Part shown: in pieces, positions 22,705-30,321 of the stretch
Numbering within the stretch: the stretch's first letter is position 1
How the letters are laid out: the number at the start of each line of letters is the position of its first letter
Source: Pseudomonadota bacterium
Lineage (GTDB): Bacteria; Pseudomonadota; Alphaproteobacteria; Sphingomonadales; Sphingomonadaceae
DNA: 36,480 nt
Reading direction: 5' to 3'
Assembly (NCBI GenBank): GCA_018242165.1
Contig: JAFECL010000057.1
Coordinates: 1-36,480, forward strand
Position numbers and translations under genes: made by a program
Notes under the pieces: model-generated
Database searches by the model: none
The model's input: only the letters and a program-made list of their open reading frames with translations
Told to the model about the DNA's origin: nothing

Positions 22705-25059
22705 ATGCCGCGACTGACCGCCGCCACCGCCCTCAGCACCACCCTGATGCTGCTGGCCCAGCCCGCCTGGGCCCAGGCGAATCAAGCCCCCGCCGGCGAC
22801 AATGGCGCCGGGATCGGCGAAATCGTCGTCACCGCGCAAAAGCGGGCGGAAAACATCCAGAACGTGCCGATCGCGATTTCGGCGGTGTCGAGCCAGTTCC
22901 TCCAGTCGCGGGCGATCTCGTCGATCGACAGCCTCGGCTCGATCGCCCCCAACCTGGTGGTCGAACGCGCCCCCTCGGACAAGACCGCGACCCAGATCGC
23001 GATTCGCGGCTCGGTCACCATCAACCCGGCGGTGACCTGGGAACCGGCGGTGGGCCTCTACCTCAACGGGGTCTATGTCGCGAAGGGCCAGGGCTCGATC
23101 TTCGACATCGCCGACCTTGAACGGGTCGAAGTGCTGCGCGGCCCGCAGGGCACGCTCTATGGCCGCAATGCGCTGGCCGGGGCGATCAACCTGGTGCCCA
23201 AGGCGCCCTCGGGCAAGGCCTCGGTCCGCGCCGAAGCGAGCTATGGCAACTACAACAGCTGGAAGGCGCTGGCGGTGGTCGACCTGCCGGCGATGGGCGA
23301 TTTCGCGCTGAAGGTCTCGGGCCAGATCCAGAAGCACGACGGCTATGTGAAGATTGGCCCCAACCCCTACCCGGCGGCCTTCCTCGCCCAGCCCAATTCG
23401 GTGACCAGCACCAACGACCTCGACAGCAAGAGCGCGATGGTCCAGCTGCGCTATCACCCCGCCGGCAGCGCGCTGACCGCCGACTACATGTTCGATTACA
23501 GCAATTTCGACCAGAAGCCGGACTATGCCCAGCTCTACCGGGTCAACCGCAACGGCGATCCGCGCGACATCTTCGACCCGGCGTCGCCCGGCTATGCCTT
23601 TGGCGGCGCCTTCTTCCCGCTCAACCTCTACACCAACACCCAGCGCCAGAGCAGCGGTTCGATCGACGGCAATCCGCTCTATGAAAAGTCGCGGATCTGG
23701 GGCCATGCGCTGACCCTGGCGCTCGACCTCGGCGCGGTAACGGTCAAGTCGATCACCTCGTACCGCGACATGCATTGGGCGGATTCGCTCGATCTTGACG
23801 GCTCGCCGCTGCCGGTGGCGCTGACCAAGCGCGACACCAGCTTCTATTCGTTCAGCCAGGAACTGCAGGCCACAGGCAAGGCTGCCGAAGACAAACTGAG
23901 CTATGTCGCCGGCCTGTTCTATTACAAGGAAAAGGCCGAAACCCTGGGGCCGCAGGACTTCTTCTTCGGTGGCGCCTCGTACCAGTCGGACTATGGCTCG
24001 CACACCCGGGCTTTCGCCGCCTATGCCCAGCTCGACTACAACCTGACCGACCAGTTCAAGGTCAGCCTGGGCGGGCGCTATACCCATGAAACCAAGGACG
24101 TGCGCCGCTATCTGCGGGTCAACAAGGATACCGCCAACGGCATTACCAGCCCGCTGGTGGTGGCCAATATCCCCTATGGCGGGGTGCCCGATGCCAATTA
24201 CAACAGCTTTACCCCCGCGGTAACGCTGGCCTGGCAGGCGCAATCGAACATCAATCTCTATGCCCGTTTTGCCCAGGGCTTCAAATCGGGTGGCTTCAAC
24301 GGCGAGACCAACATCTTCGTCGCCCCAACCGCCGCCTGCCCGAGCGGGGCGACCGAACTGTGCCAGCCCTATCGCCCGGAAAAAGTCGACAGCTATGAGG
24401 TCGGGATCAAGACCCGCTGGGCCGACGGCAAGCTGATCTTCAATCTCGCCGGCTTCTGGGACGAGCACAAGGATATCCAGCTGTCGGTCTTCACCGCCAG
24501 CGGCGCCGCCTCCTCGGTGGTGCGCAACGCCGCCAAGGCCCGGATCCGCGGCGTCGAGGCGGAAATGGTCGCGAAGCTGGGGGCACTGACCCTCAATGGC
24601 TCGCTCGCCTTCCTCGACCCCAAGTACGAGAGCTATCTCGATGGCGGGGTCGATGTCGCCAGCAACCGCGCCTTCCCGCACGCCCCCAAGGCGACCATGG
24701 CGCTGGGCGCCGATTTCCTGGCCGGGCAGGGCAGCTGGGGCAAGCTGGACCTGATCGCCGACGTCAACCACGTCGCCAGCTATTACACCTTCCCCTATGC
24801 GCTGGTGACGCCGACTCCGTCGGACCAGAACGCCAACAACACCCGCTCACCGGGGCGGACCATCGTCAACCTGCGCACCACCCTCAGCAAGGTGCCGCTG
24901 GGCGGGGCGCAGGGCGAACTGTCGCTGTGGATGAAGAACGTGACCGGCGAGGACCGGCCGCAGAACTTCATCGATTTCGGCCCGGGGTTTGGCGGGCTGA
25001 CGGTGGCCTACTTCCCCGATCCGCGGACCTACGGGATAACGCTGGGCGTGAAATTCTGA
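22705..25059 (+). CDS. TonB-dependent outer-membrane receptor
   Basis: A 784-residue outer-membrane receptor. It has a signal peptide of about 24 residues (cleavage after AWA). The mature N-terminus carries GEIVVTAQKR (about 38-47), the usual start of sphingomonad receptors, then a plug domain with LERVEVLRGPQGTLYGRNA. A long beta-barrel follows, ending in a C-terminal Phe (TLGVKF). AGGAGG precedes the ATG. Receptors of this type in sphingomonads import bulky hydrophobic or aromatic substrates using TonB energy. It has no N-terminal signalling extension, so it does not look like a FecA-type transducer. It is followed 22 bases later by an SDR. The ligand is likely the cluster's growth substrate, by context only. 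Confidence 0.95.
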   Translation: MPRLTAATALSTTLMLLAQPAWAQANQAPAGDNGAGIGEIVVTAQKRAENIQNVPIAISAVSSQFLQSRAISSIDSLGSIAPNLVVERAPSDKTATQIAIRGSVTINPAVTWEPAVGLYLNGVYVAKGQGSIFDIADLERVEVLRGPQGTLYGRNALAGAINLVPKAPSGKASVRAEASYGNYNSWKALAVVDLPAMGDFALKVSGQIQKHDGYVKIGPNPYPAAFLAQPNSVTSTNDLDSKSAMVQLRYHPAGSALTADYMFDYSNFDQKPDYAQLYRVNRNGDPRDIFDPASPGYAFGGAFFPLNLYTNTQRQSSGSIDGNPLYEKSRIWGHALTLALDLGAVTVKSITSYRDMHWADSLDLDGSPLPVALTKRDTSFYSFSQELQATGKAAEDKLSYVAGLFYYKEKAETLGPQDFFFGGASYQSDYGSHTRAFAAYAQLDYNLTDQFKVSLGGRYTHETKDVRRYLRVNKDTANGITSPLVVANIPYGGVPDANYNSFTPAVTLAWQAQSNINLYARFAQGFKSGGFNGETNIFVAPTAACPSGATELCQPYRPEKVDSYEVGIKTRWADGKLIFNLAGFWDEHKDIQLSVFTASGAASSVVRNAAKARIRGVEAEMVAKLGALTLNGSLAFLDPKYESYLDGGVDVASNRAFPHAPKATMALGADFLAGQGSWGKLDLIADVNHVASYYTFPYALVTPTPSDQNANNTRSPGRTIVNLRTTLSKVPLGGAQGELSLWMKNVTGEDRPQNFIDFGPGFGGLTVAYFPDPRTYGITLGVKF

Positions 25060-25081
25060 GCCGGAACGGGAGAGACACGGC

Positions 25082-25822
25082 ATGACACTGGCAGGCAAGC
25101 GGGCGCTGGTTACCGGCGCGGCATCGGGCATCGGGCGGGCGACGGCGATCCGCCTGGCCGCCGAAGGAGCACTGGTGACTATCGGCGACATCAACGCGGC
25201 GGGGCTGGAGGAAACCGCCGCGAAGATGGCCTTGCCCCCGCGCATCCAGCCGTTCGACGCCAGCGACTATGCCTCGTGCCAGGCGCTGGTCGCGGCGGCG
25301 GCCAGCGATGGGCTGGACGTGGTCTGCAATGTCTCGGGGATCCTCAAATGGGGCCCCAGCCTCGACTTCAGCATGGAGGATTTCGACCGGATCCTGCGGA
25401 TCAACACCTCCAGCGTCTTCGCGATCTGCCAGGCGGCGCTGCCGCACCTGATCAAGAGCAAGGGCAACGTGGTCAACACCGCCTCAACCGCCGCGCTGCA
25501 GGGGATCGCCTATACCGTCGCCTATGCCGCCTCGAAGCACGCCGTGGCCGGGATCACCAAGAGTCTGGCGGTGGAGTTCGCCCAGCTGGGCGTGCGAATC
25601 AACGCGATCTGCCCGGGCCACGTCAATACCCCGATGGGCAATGCCCCGCCGCCGCCCGGCGATGTCGACTGGGCGCTGGTGATGCGCAACGCCCCGAAGC
25701 TGGAAAACGGCAGCTGCGAGCCCGAAGATATCGCCGAACTGTTCGCCTTCCTCGCCAGTGACCGGGCGCGCAAGATCACCGGCGCGCTGTTTACCGCCGA
25801 TGGGGGCCAGCTGGCGGGCTGA
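25082..25822 (+). CDS. short-chain dehydrogenase/reductase (SDR)
   Basis: A 246-residue SDR with TGAASGIG (11-18), Asp36 favouring NAD, CNVSG in place of NNAG (82-86), Ser135, Tyr148 and Lys152 (YAASK). The start ATG at 25082 follows GGGAGAGACACGGC. It is the second gene of the TonB receptor unit, so it could act on the substrate soon after uptake, for instance oxidising a ring hydroxyl to the 3-ketone that KstD needs. That step is inference. The gene ends one base before a palindromic repeat and a strong hairpin. Confidence 0.87.
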   Translation: MTLAGKRALVTGAASGIGRATAIRLAAEGALVTIGDINAAGLEETAAKMALPPRIQPFDASDYASCQALVAAAASDGLDVVCNVSGILKWGPSLDFSMEDFDRILRINTSSVFAICQAALPHLIKSKGNVVNTASTAALQGIAYTVAYAASKHAVAGITKSLAVEFAQLGVRINAICPGHVNTPMGNAPPPPGDVDWALVMRNAPKLENGSCEPEDIAELFAFLASDRARKITGALFTADGGQLAG

Positions 25823-25868
25823 GCATCGCGCCAAAAAGTGGGAACCGGTTTTTGGCTTTTCGCGATGC
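25823..25868. repeat. palindromic intergenic repeat of alphaproteobacterial type
   Basis: Outer arms GCATCGCG (25823-25830) and CGCGATGC (25861-25868) enclose inner arms CCAAAAA (25831-25837) and TTTTTGG (25849-25855) around AGTGGGAACCGG. A core very like AAAAAGTGGGAACCGGTTTTT recurs in intergenic regions of many alphaproteobacterial genomes, from memory. The inner TTTTT may help termination of the rightward unit. Confidence 0.65.
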
Positions 25869-25882
25869 GACCACGAGAACTT

Positions 25883-25922
25883 AGCGCGGGGTGCGTGACT
25901 ACCCAATCACGCACCCCGCGCT
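25883..25922. terminator. bidirectional hairpin between convergent operons
   Basis: AGCGCGGGGTGCGTGA (25883-25898) and its exact reverse complement (25907-25922) form a 16-bp stem with an 8-base loop CTACCCAA. It sits between the convergent SDR (ends 25822) and SnoaL gene, and its right arm is inside the last codons of the SnoaL gene, whose stop TAG is in the loop. There is no long T-run beyond the stem on either side, so it may act with the neighbouring palindrome. It is placed to stop both the TonB unit and the ring-degradation operon. Confidence 0.75.
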
Positions 25923-26369
25923 GAGCATCGCCCGGGCAGCCTCGTCACCCTGCAACAGAGCATTGTCGCGGCGGGTGGCGCGCCAACCCTGTGCTGTGCG
26001 CGCCAGTTCCCAGCGGTTGGCGGCCACGCGGTGCAGTTCGAAGCCCTGGCCGGTCCAGCGCAGGACCAGCGAGTGGCCGCGCGCCGTGGCGTGATCGCCG
26101 TCCAGCGTGATCGCCACCGGCCCCAGCACGTGGGCGCAGCCATCCGCCAGCAGCGCCTGATGCACCGGCCCCGCGATCAGCGCGGCAATCGCCGCATGGC
26201 CGCGCGCCTCGGCAAAGCCGTGGACCTGATAGACCCCGTCGCAGGTCCACAGGCCCGCCACAGCCTCGGCATCGCCGGTATCGGCGGCAGGGCCATATTG
26301 CGCGATCAGCTCACGGATCGCCTCGCGATCCTCCAGCGCGCGCAGCCGGGCGGCCAGATCATCCCCCAT
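25899..26369 (-). CDS. SnoaL-like (NTF2-fold) protein
   Basis: A 156-residue single-domain protein of the SnoaL/NTF2 fold. It opens with LRALEDREAIRELIAQYGPAADTGD, the common helix of this family, then GHAAIAALIAG and a beta-rich second half with RWELARTAQGWR. The reaction is not assignable; relatives include isomerases, hydratases and many unknowns. It overlaps the small membrane protein gene by 11 bases, and is the last gene of the leftward ring-degradation operon. Its final codons fall within a 16-bp stem hairpin. It is distinct in length and sequence from the 209-residue SnoaL protein at 21911. Confidence 0.78.
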   Translation of the reverse strand: MGDDLAARLRALEDREAIRELIAQYGPAADTGDAEAVAGLWTCDGVYQVHGFAEARGHAAIAALIAGPVHQALLADGCAHVLGPVAITLDGDHATARGHSLVLRWTGQGFELHRVAANRWELARTAQGWRATRRDNALLQGDEAARAMLSAGCVIG

Positions 26370-26778
26370 GGCGCGGGCGGTAGCTCGTCTCGAAGGCCAG
26401 CGCCATCAGCACGCACAGCGCCACCCCTTCGGCCACCTGCACCCCCAGCAGAAACCACGAGGTATCGCGCACCGCGACGAAGAACTGCATGTTGGGGATC
26501 ACCACGAACAGCCCGCCCCAGCAGCCCCACCACGCCGCCTTGCCCAGCCCGCGCATCGGGTAAAGCCGCAGGTAGAGCCAGGCGAACATCAGCAACTGCA
26601 CGATGTAGGTGGCGAACAGGAAGGGAAACAGCGCCTGGATCTCGGCCATGGGCCGCTGCGGATAGCCGGCATAGATCCCCGCCGCCAGCGTGCCGTGGAA
26701 CAGGATGTCGAGCACGAAGATCAGCACCGCGCAGAGCGTGCCGGCAATCAGGAAGCGCGGCCAGTCAGGCTTGATCAT
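26359..26778 (-). CDS. small integral membrane protein, function unknown
   Basis: This 139-residue protein has about four predicted membrane helices: near 8-28 (FLIAGTLCAVLIFVLDILF), 48-70 (LFPFLFATYIVQLLMFAWLYL), 80-100 (AAWWGCWGGLFVVIPNM) and 108-128 (WFLLGVQVAEGVALCVLMAL). Charged loops are short. I do not recognise a functional motif. It lies between an SRPBCC gene (15-base gap) and a SnoaL gene (11-base overlap) in the ring-degradation operon, and GGGAGGGCGGG precedes its ATG. It could be a membrane anchor or a transport helper for a hydrophobic compound, but nothing in the sequence decides this. Confidence 0.7.
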   Translation of the reverse strand: MIKPDWPRFLIAGTLCAVLIFVLDILFHGTLAAGIYAGYPQRPMAEIQALFPFLFATYIVQLLMFAWLYLRLYPMRGLGKAAWWGCWGGLFVVIPNMQFFVAVRDTSWFLLGVQVAEGVALCVLMALAFETSYRPRHGG

Positions 26779-26793
26779 CGCACCCGCCCTCCC

Positions 26794-27315
26794 TCAGCCT
26801 GCGGTGTGGAACGCTTCCGCCCTTGCCTTCAGCGCCAGCGCAGTATCGTCGAAGGCACGCTTCACCCACGGCCCGGCAAAGCGGAAGACGTGGATGCCGT
26901 TGGCGCCCAGAAAGGCATCGGTGCTGTAATAGCGGCAGCTATCGGGGCCGGTGGCCTCGATCACCTGGTCGCGCCGCGCGGGATAGGGCCACCAGTCGAG
27001 ATTGGGGAACTCCCAGCTGAGCAGCCGCTCGGGCTCGAAGCCGCAGATATATTCGAGGTTAGGCACGGTGGGCCCGCCAGCGGTGGCATAGTTGATCAGC
27101 GTCATCTCGACCGGGGCGCCCATTTCCAGCGTCGAGACCGCGCGGATGCAGAACGGGTTCCACTCGTTGTAACGCGGCAGATCGGTGAGGATGTCCCACA
27201 CCACTTTCGCCGGCGCGGCGATCTCGACAGTTTCCGAACGGGTCACCGCCTCGGGGTCGAAGCCCATCGCCGGGTCTTCGGCCACACTCTTCGCCGCTTT
27301 CATCCAGTCAAGCAT
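26794..27315 (-). CDS. SRPBCC-family protein (polyketide-cyclase/START-like)
   Basis: A 173-residue protein of the SRPBCC (helix-grip) fold. The segment VEIAAPAKVVWDILTDLPRYNEWNPF is the family's typical first strand-helix, and the C-terminal GPWVKRAFDDTALALKARAE forms the closing helix. This fold binds hydrophobic ligands in a deep pocket; bacterial members are cyclases, lipid binders or co-catalysts. The start ATG 27315 follows GGAGGGCGGCG and overlaps the upstream DUF1214-like stop by 8 bases. It may carry or process a hydrophobic intermediate; this is inference from fold and neighbours. Confidence 0.82.
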   Translation of the reverse strand: MLDWMKAAKSVAEDPAMGFDPEAVTRSETVEIAAPAKVVWDILTDLPRYNEWNPFCIRAVSTLEMGAPVEMTLINYATAGGPTVPNLEYICGFEPERLLSWEFPNLDWWPYPARRDQVIEATGPDSCRYYSTDAFLGANGIHVFRFAGPWVKRAFDDTALALKARAEAFHTAG

Positions 27316-28399
27316 CGCCGCCCTCCAGTTCGCTCAATTTGACCACCCGGGCACGCGGCAACGGATGCTCGCTGGCCCCGGCCCAGCGCAACAGCGCAGT
27401 GCCCTCGGCATGCCCGCAGGTATCGATCCAGTTCCCCACCCCGGGATCGCGCGCCGCGCAGACGATCCGCAGGCTGCCATCCGCCTCAAGCCGCGCCGAA
27501 TGCTTGTTCACCGTCACCTGCTGGAAACGGTAGTCGAGGCTCTCCATCCACCAGTTGTCGAGCTGGAAGTTCCAGTAGTAGCAGGTGGGCGGGGTCACCT
27601 CGATCACCCAGGCCTCGTCCGGGGCCAGCCGCCAATAGGCATGGGCATAGTAGATGTCCTTGGCGCCGCCGCCCTTCTGGAACATCGCCTGATCGATCGG
27701 CGGAAACTGGTTGATGTGCTGGCGGAACAGCCGGGTCCAGTCGGCGAAGGTCCCCGCCACGCCGTTGACGAACTGCCCCGCCGCCGCCAGCCCCGCCGCC
27801 AGCCGCTCGCCACTGAGCGGTGCGGGGGTAGCCGGGCCGCCGATCCGCTCGATCCGGAACTCGCCCGGGCGCTCGTGCGCGCGGTCGAGCGCCGACTGGC
27901 GGATGATGATCACGCTGGCGTCGTCCTCCAGCCGCAGCCAGTTGGCGCAACCCGCGGGCCGGATGCGGCTGGCGACGATCTCCACCTCGCCGTGCTCGCC
28001 CCAGACGATCTCGTCGCCCATCAGGCTGCCGGTGGCATGGGCGCTGCCATCGATGTGATAGCGCATCGCGTTGGCGACGATCGAGAAATAGAACATCGAG
28101 CCGCGCCGCCCGGTGATCCGGTAGTCGCTGCTCCCCCGGATCGAGGCGTTGAGATAGCAGTTGTCGGGGTTATCCGCCCCGATCTTCGCGGTGGCGTGGC
28201 TCAGCTGGTAGAAGAACGGAAAATCCGGGTCGCTCGCCTCGACATACTGTTCCAGCGCCAGCCGCGACAGGCGCGAGAGATAGCGGAAGCCCTCGGCGCG
28301 GGTCAGCGGGTCGGCGGGAACGTCGCCAGCCAGCACTTGCGCTCCGGCCCGTTCCAGCGCGGCGCACCAGGCCCGCCAGGCCTCCGCCGGATCGCTCAC
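27308..28399 (-). CDS. DUF1214-like protein (tentative)
   Basis: A 363-residue protein starting with GTG at 28399, which overlaps the SDR stop. It has no signal peptide. The second half contains TYYWNFQLDNWWMESLDYRF-type sequence (near 280) and a GNWIDTCGH segment, a pattern I associate with the DUF1214 family common in sphingomonad and actinobacterial catabolic clusters. The first half includes YLSRLSRLALEQYVEASDPD. The assignment is from memory of the family pattern and is not secure. It is coupled to an SDR upstream and an SRPBCC gene downstream, so it belongs to the ring-degradation operon. No catalytic residues are proposed. Confidence 0.6.
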   Translation of the reverse strand: MSDPAEAWRAWCAALERAGAQVLAGDVPADPLTRAEGFRYLSRLSRLALEQYVEASDPDFPFFYQLSHATAKIGADNPDNCYLNASIRGSSDYRITGRRGSMFYFSIVANAMRYHIDGSAHATGSLMGDEIVWGEHGEVEIVASRIRPAGCANWLRLEDDASVIIIRQSALDRAHERPGEFRIERIGGPATPAPLSGERLAAGLAAAGQFVNGVAGTFADWTRLFRQHINQFPPIDQAMFQKGGGAKDIYYAHAYWRLAPDEAWVIEVTPPTCYYWNFQLDNWWMESLDYRFQQVTVNKHSARLEADGSLRIVCAARDPGVGNWIDTCGHAEGTALLRWAGASEHPLPRARVVKLSELEGGDA

Positions 28400-29166
28400 G
28401 CCGCCACCCAGTCACCGCCGTTGACGTCGAGCATCGCCCCGGTGATCTCGCTGGCCTGGTCGGACAGGAGGAAATAGACCGCCTTGGCGCAGGCATGGTC
28501 GGGCGGGATATGGCCAACCGGGATCTCGCTGGCCCGCTGGGCGCGGAAAGCCTTGCCGCCTTCGCCCATGGTCTCGAAAAAGCTCTGCAGCGGCACCCCG
28601 TCCATCCAGCCCATCAGGGCGGTGTTGACGCGGATGCCGGTGCCGGCCAGTTCCACCGCCAGTTGCCGGCTCAGCTGGTTCACCGCTCCCTTGGCCATGG
28701 CATAGCCGCCCTCGCCCGGCATCGGCTTGCGGGTGGCAAGGGTCGATACATTGACGATCGCCCCGGCCCCTTGCGCCTTCATCGCCGGCGCCACCGCGCG
28801 GGCCATGCGCAGGCCGCCCACGGCGATCACGTCGATGGCGCGGGCCACCTGTTCCAGATCGTGGTCGAGCAGCGGGCCCCAATCGGGGTGATAATAGGCC
28901 GAATGGACCATGCCATCGATCCGGCCCCACTTGGCCAGGGCCGCGTCGGCGAGGGCCTGGCACTGATCCATGCTGGCAACATCGCAGGGCACCGCTATCG
29001 CCTCGCCGCCCTTGGCCGCGATGTCGTGGGCGATCTCCTCGATGGCTGCCACCGAACGGGCCGAAACCACCACCCTTGCCCCCTCGGCCGCCGCGCCCCG
29101 GCACATGGCCTGGCCCATGCCCGGGCCGGCGCCGGTAACGATCACGACCTTGTCCTTCAGGATCAT
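28396..29166 (-). CDS. short-chain dehydrogenase/reductase (SDR)
   Basis: A 256-residue SDR with TGAGPGMG (11-18), SARS after strand 2 (Arg37, suggesting NADP), HSAY in place of NNAG (88-91), Ser141, Tyr155 and Lys159 (YAMAK). The substituted strand-4 motif and a proline-rich MPGEGG loop before the Tyr set it apart from the others here. Its ATG overlaps the sulfotransferase stop (ATGA) and its stop overlaps the DUF1214-like start. It sits inside the ring-degradation operon, so it could reduce or oxidise a hydroxyl of the C/D-ring fragment left after HsaD cleavage; this is speculation. Confidence 0.87.
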   Translation of the reverse strand: MILKDKVVIVTGAGPGMGQAMCRGAAAEGARVVVSARSVAAIEEIAHDIAAKGGEAIAVPCDVASMDQCQALADAALAKWGRIDGMVHSAYYHPDWGPLLDHDLEQVARAIDVIAVGGLRMARAVAPAMKAQGAGAIVNVSTLATRKPMPGEGGYAMAKGAVNQLSRQLAVELAGTGIRVNTALMGWMDGVPLQSFFETMGEGGKAFRAQRASEIPVGHIPPDHACAKAVYFLLSDQASEITGAMLDVNGGDWVAA

Positions 29167-30320
29167 AGATACCTCGCATGATAGAAAGCGAACTGGGCGG
29201 CGATGCCTTCCGGCGTCAGGCCGAAATCGGCGGCGGCGTATTTGTGGCGCGGGCGCGCCTCGCGGGCATTGGCCGCCACGGTTTCCTGCATCGCGGCGGC
29301 ATCGGCGGCATCAAGGCCAAGCCCCAGCGCCTCCATCACCCGCCGCGCCGTGCCGAGCGGATCGCTGACCGTATCGGCATAGCGCACATCGATCACCTGC
29401 CCGGCGGGCAGCGTGGCGCGGATCGCCTCCAGCCGGCGCAGGCCATCGGCAAAGCGCCGGCTCCAATGCGCGCCCTGGTCCTCCTTGCGGTAGGTGGTCG
29501 AACTGTTGACCGAGAGCGAGGCGCACATCGAGCAATAGCTGGGCACCACCTCGGCCACGTCACGGTGGGTCATCACCAGCCGGGTGCCCGGCCAGACCGC
29601 CAGCAGCCCGGCCAGGCCGCCCATCAGGTAATGCGGGGTCTTGAACACCCAGGGCCGCCGCGCCTCGCCGCGCGCCACCCGCTGGTGCTGGATGGCCTGC
29701 ATGAAACGGTAGAGATCGCGGAAGGCGGGTTCATGATCCTGTTCGGCCTGCCAGAAGCCATAGTCGTGGATCGGCATCATCGAATCGTAGGTGGTGGAAA
29801 GGAAGGTGCGATCGAGCAGCACCACCTCCTCATTCACCGCCATGGCGTCCATCGGGTCGATGCTCTCGAAATCGGGCCATTCGGCCAGCAGCCAGTCGAC
29901 CAGGCCCTTCGCGGCCTCCTGCCGGGGCGCTGGGTCATGCGCCGCCTCGCCCGGGAAGGGCAGCGGGAAGGCGGTTTCCCACCACCACAGCGCCGTCAGG
30001 CGCGGGCTGGCCGAGAGCAGGCGGTGCAGCATGGTCGAGCCGGTACGCGGCAGGCCGATGATCGCGCAGGCCAGCTCGATCCGCTCGTCGGAGGCCTCGG
30101 GGTGGTCCTTGAAATACTGCACCAGCTTCAGCCGGTCGGCCAGCGCGCCGCGGATCCGCACCCCCGCCGAACTGTCGGGCGAGACGAGGCCGGCAGCACG
30201 GTTCACATCCTCCACCAGCCGGGCCAGGGGTGCCTCGAACCATCGATCGCCAAAGTCGCTCAACCCCGTTTCGGCCCGTGCCTCAGCCATCAGCGCAGCG
30301 GGATCGAGCGGAGTGGTCAT
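29163..30320 (-). CDS. sulfotransferase-family protein
   Basis: A 385-residue protein with the two PAPS-binding motifs of sulfotransferases. The 5'-phosphosulfate loop is PRTGST (91-96), with the following helix TMLHRLLSASP; the 3'-phosphate motif is R253 with Ser261 in THRDVAEVVPSYCSM. The family transfers sulfate from PAPS to hydroxyl or amino groups, but many bacterial members in catabolic clusters are uncharacterised. Its place between the delta4-dehydrogenase-like flavoprotein (one-base gap) and an SDR in a degradation operon is odd, since sulfonation usually marks a compound for storage or export. It might use another activated group or act on an intermediate. Confidence 0.82.
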   Translation of the reverse strand: MTTPLDPAALMAEARAETGLSDFGDRWFEAPLARLVEDVNRAAGLVSPDSSAGVRIRGALADRLKLVQYFKDHPEASDERIELACAIIGLPRTGSTMLHRLLSASPRLTALWWWETAFPLPFPGEAAHDPAPRQEAAKGLVDWLLAEWPDFESIDPMDAMAVNEEVVLLDRTFLSTTYDSMMPIHDYGFWQAEQDHEPAFRDLYRFMQAIQHQRVARGEARRPWVFKTPHYLMGGLAGLLAVWPGTRLVMTHRDVAEVVPSYCSMCASLSVNSSTTYRKEDQGAHWSRRFADGLRRLEAIRATLPAGQVIDVRYADTVSDPLGTARRVMEALGLGLDAADAAAMQETVAANAREARPRHKYAAADFGLTPEGIAAQFAFYHARYL

Positions 30321-30321
30321 C

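Noticed and set aside
22297..24771. Open frame of 824 codons on the minus strand
   Set aside because: It is the antisense shadow of the TonB receptor, whose signal peptide, plug and C-terminal Phe are clear.
27308..28399. Reading this protein as a steroid isomerase or hydrolase
   Set aside because: No catalytic motif supports either; only a tentative DUF1214-like pattern is visible.
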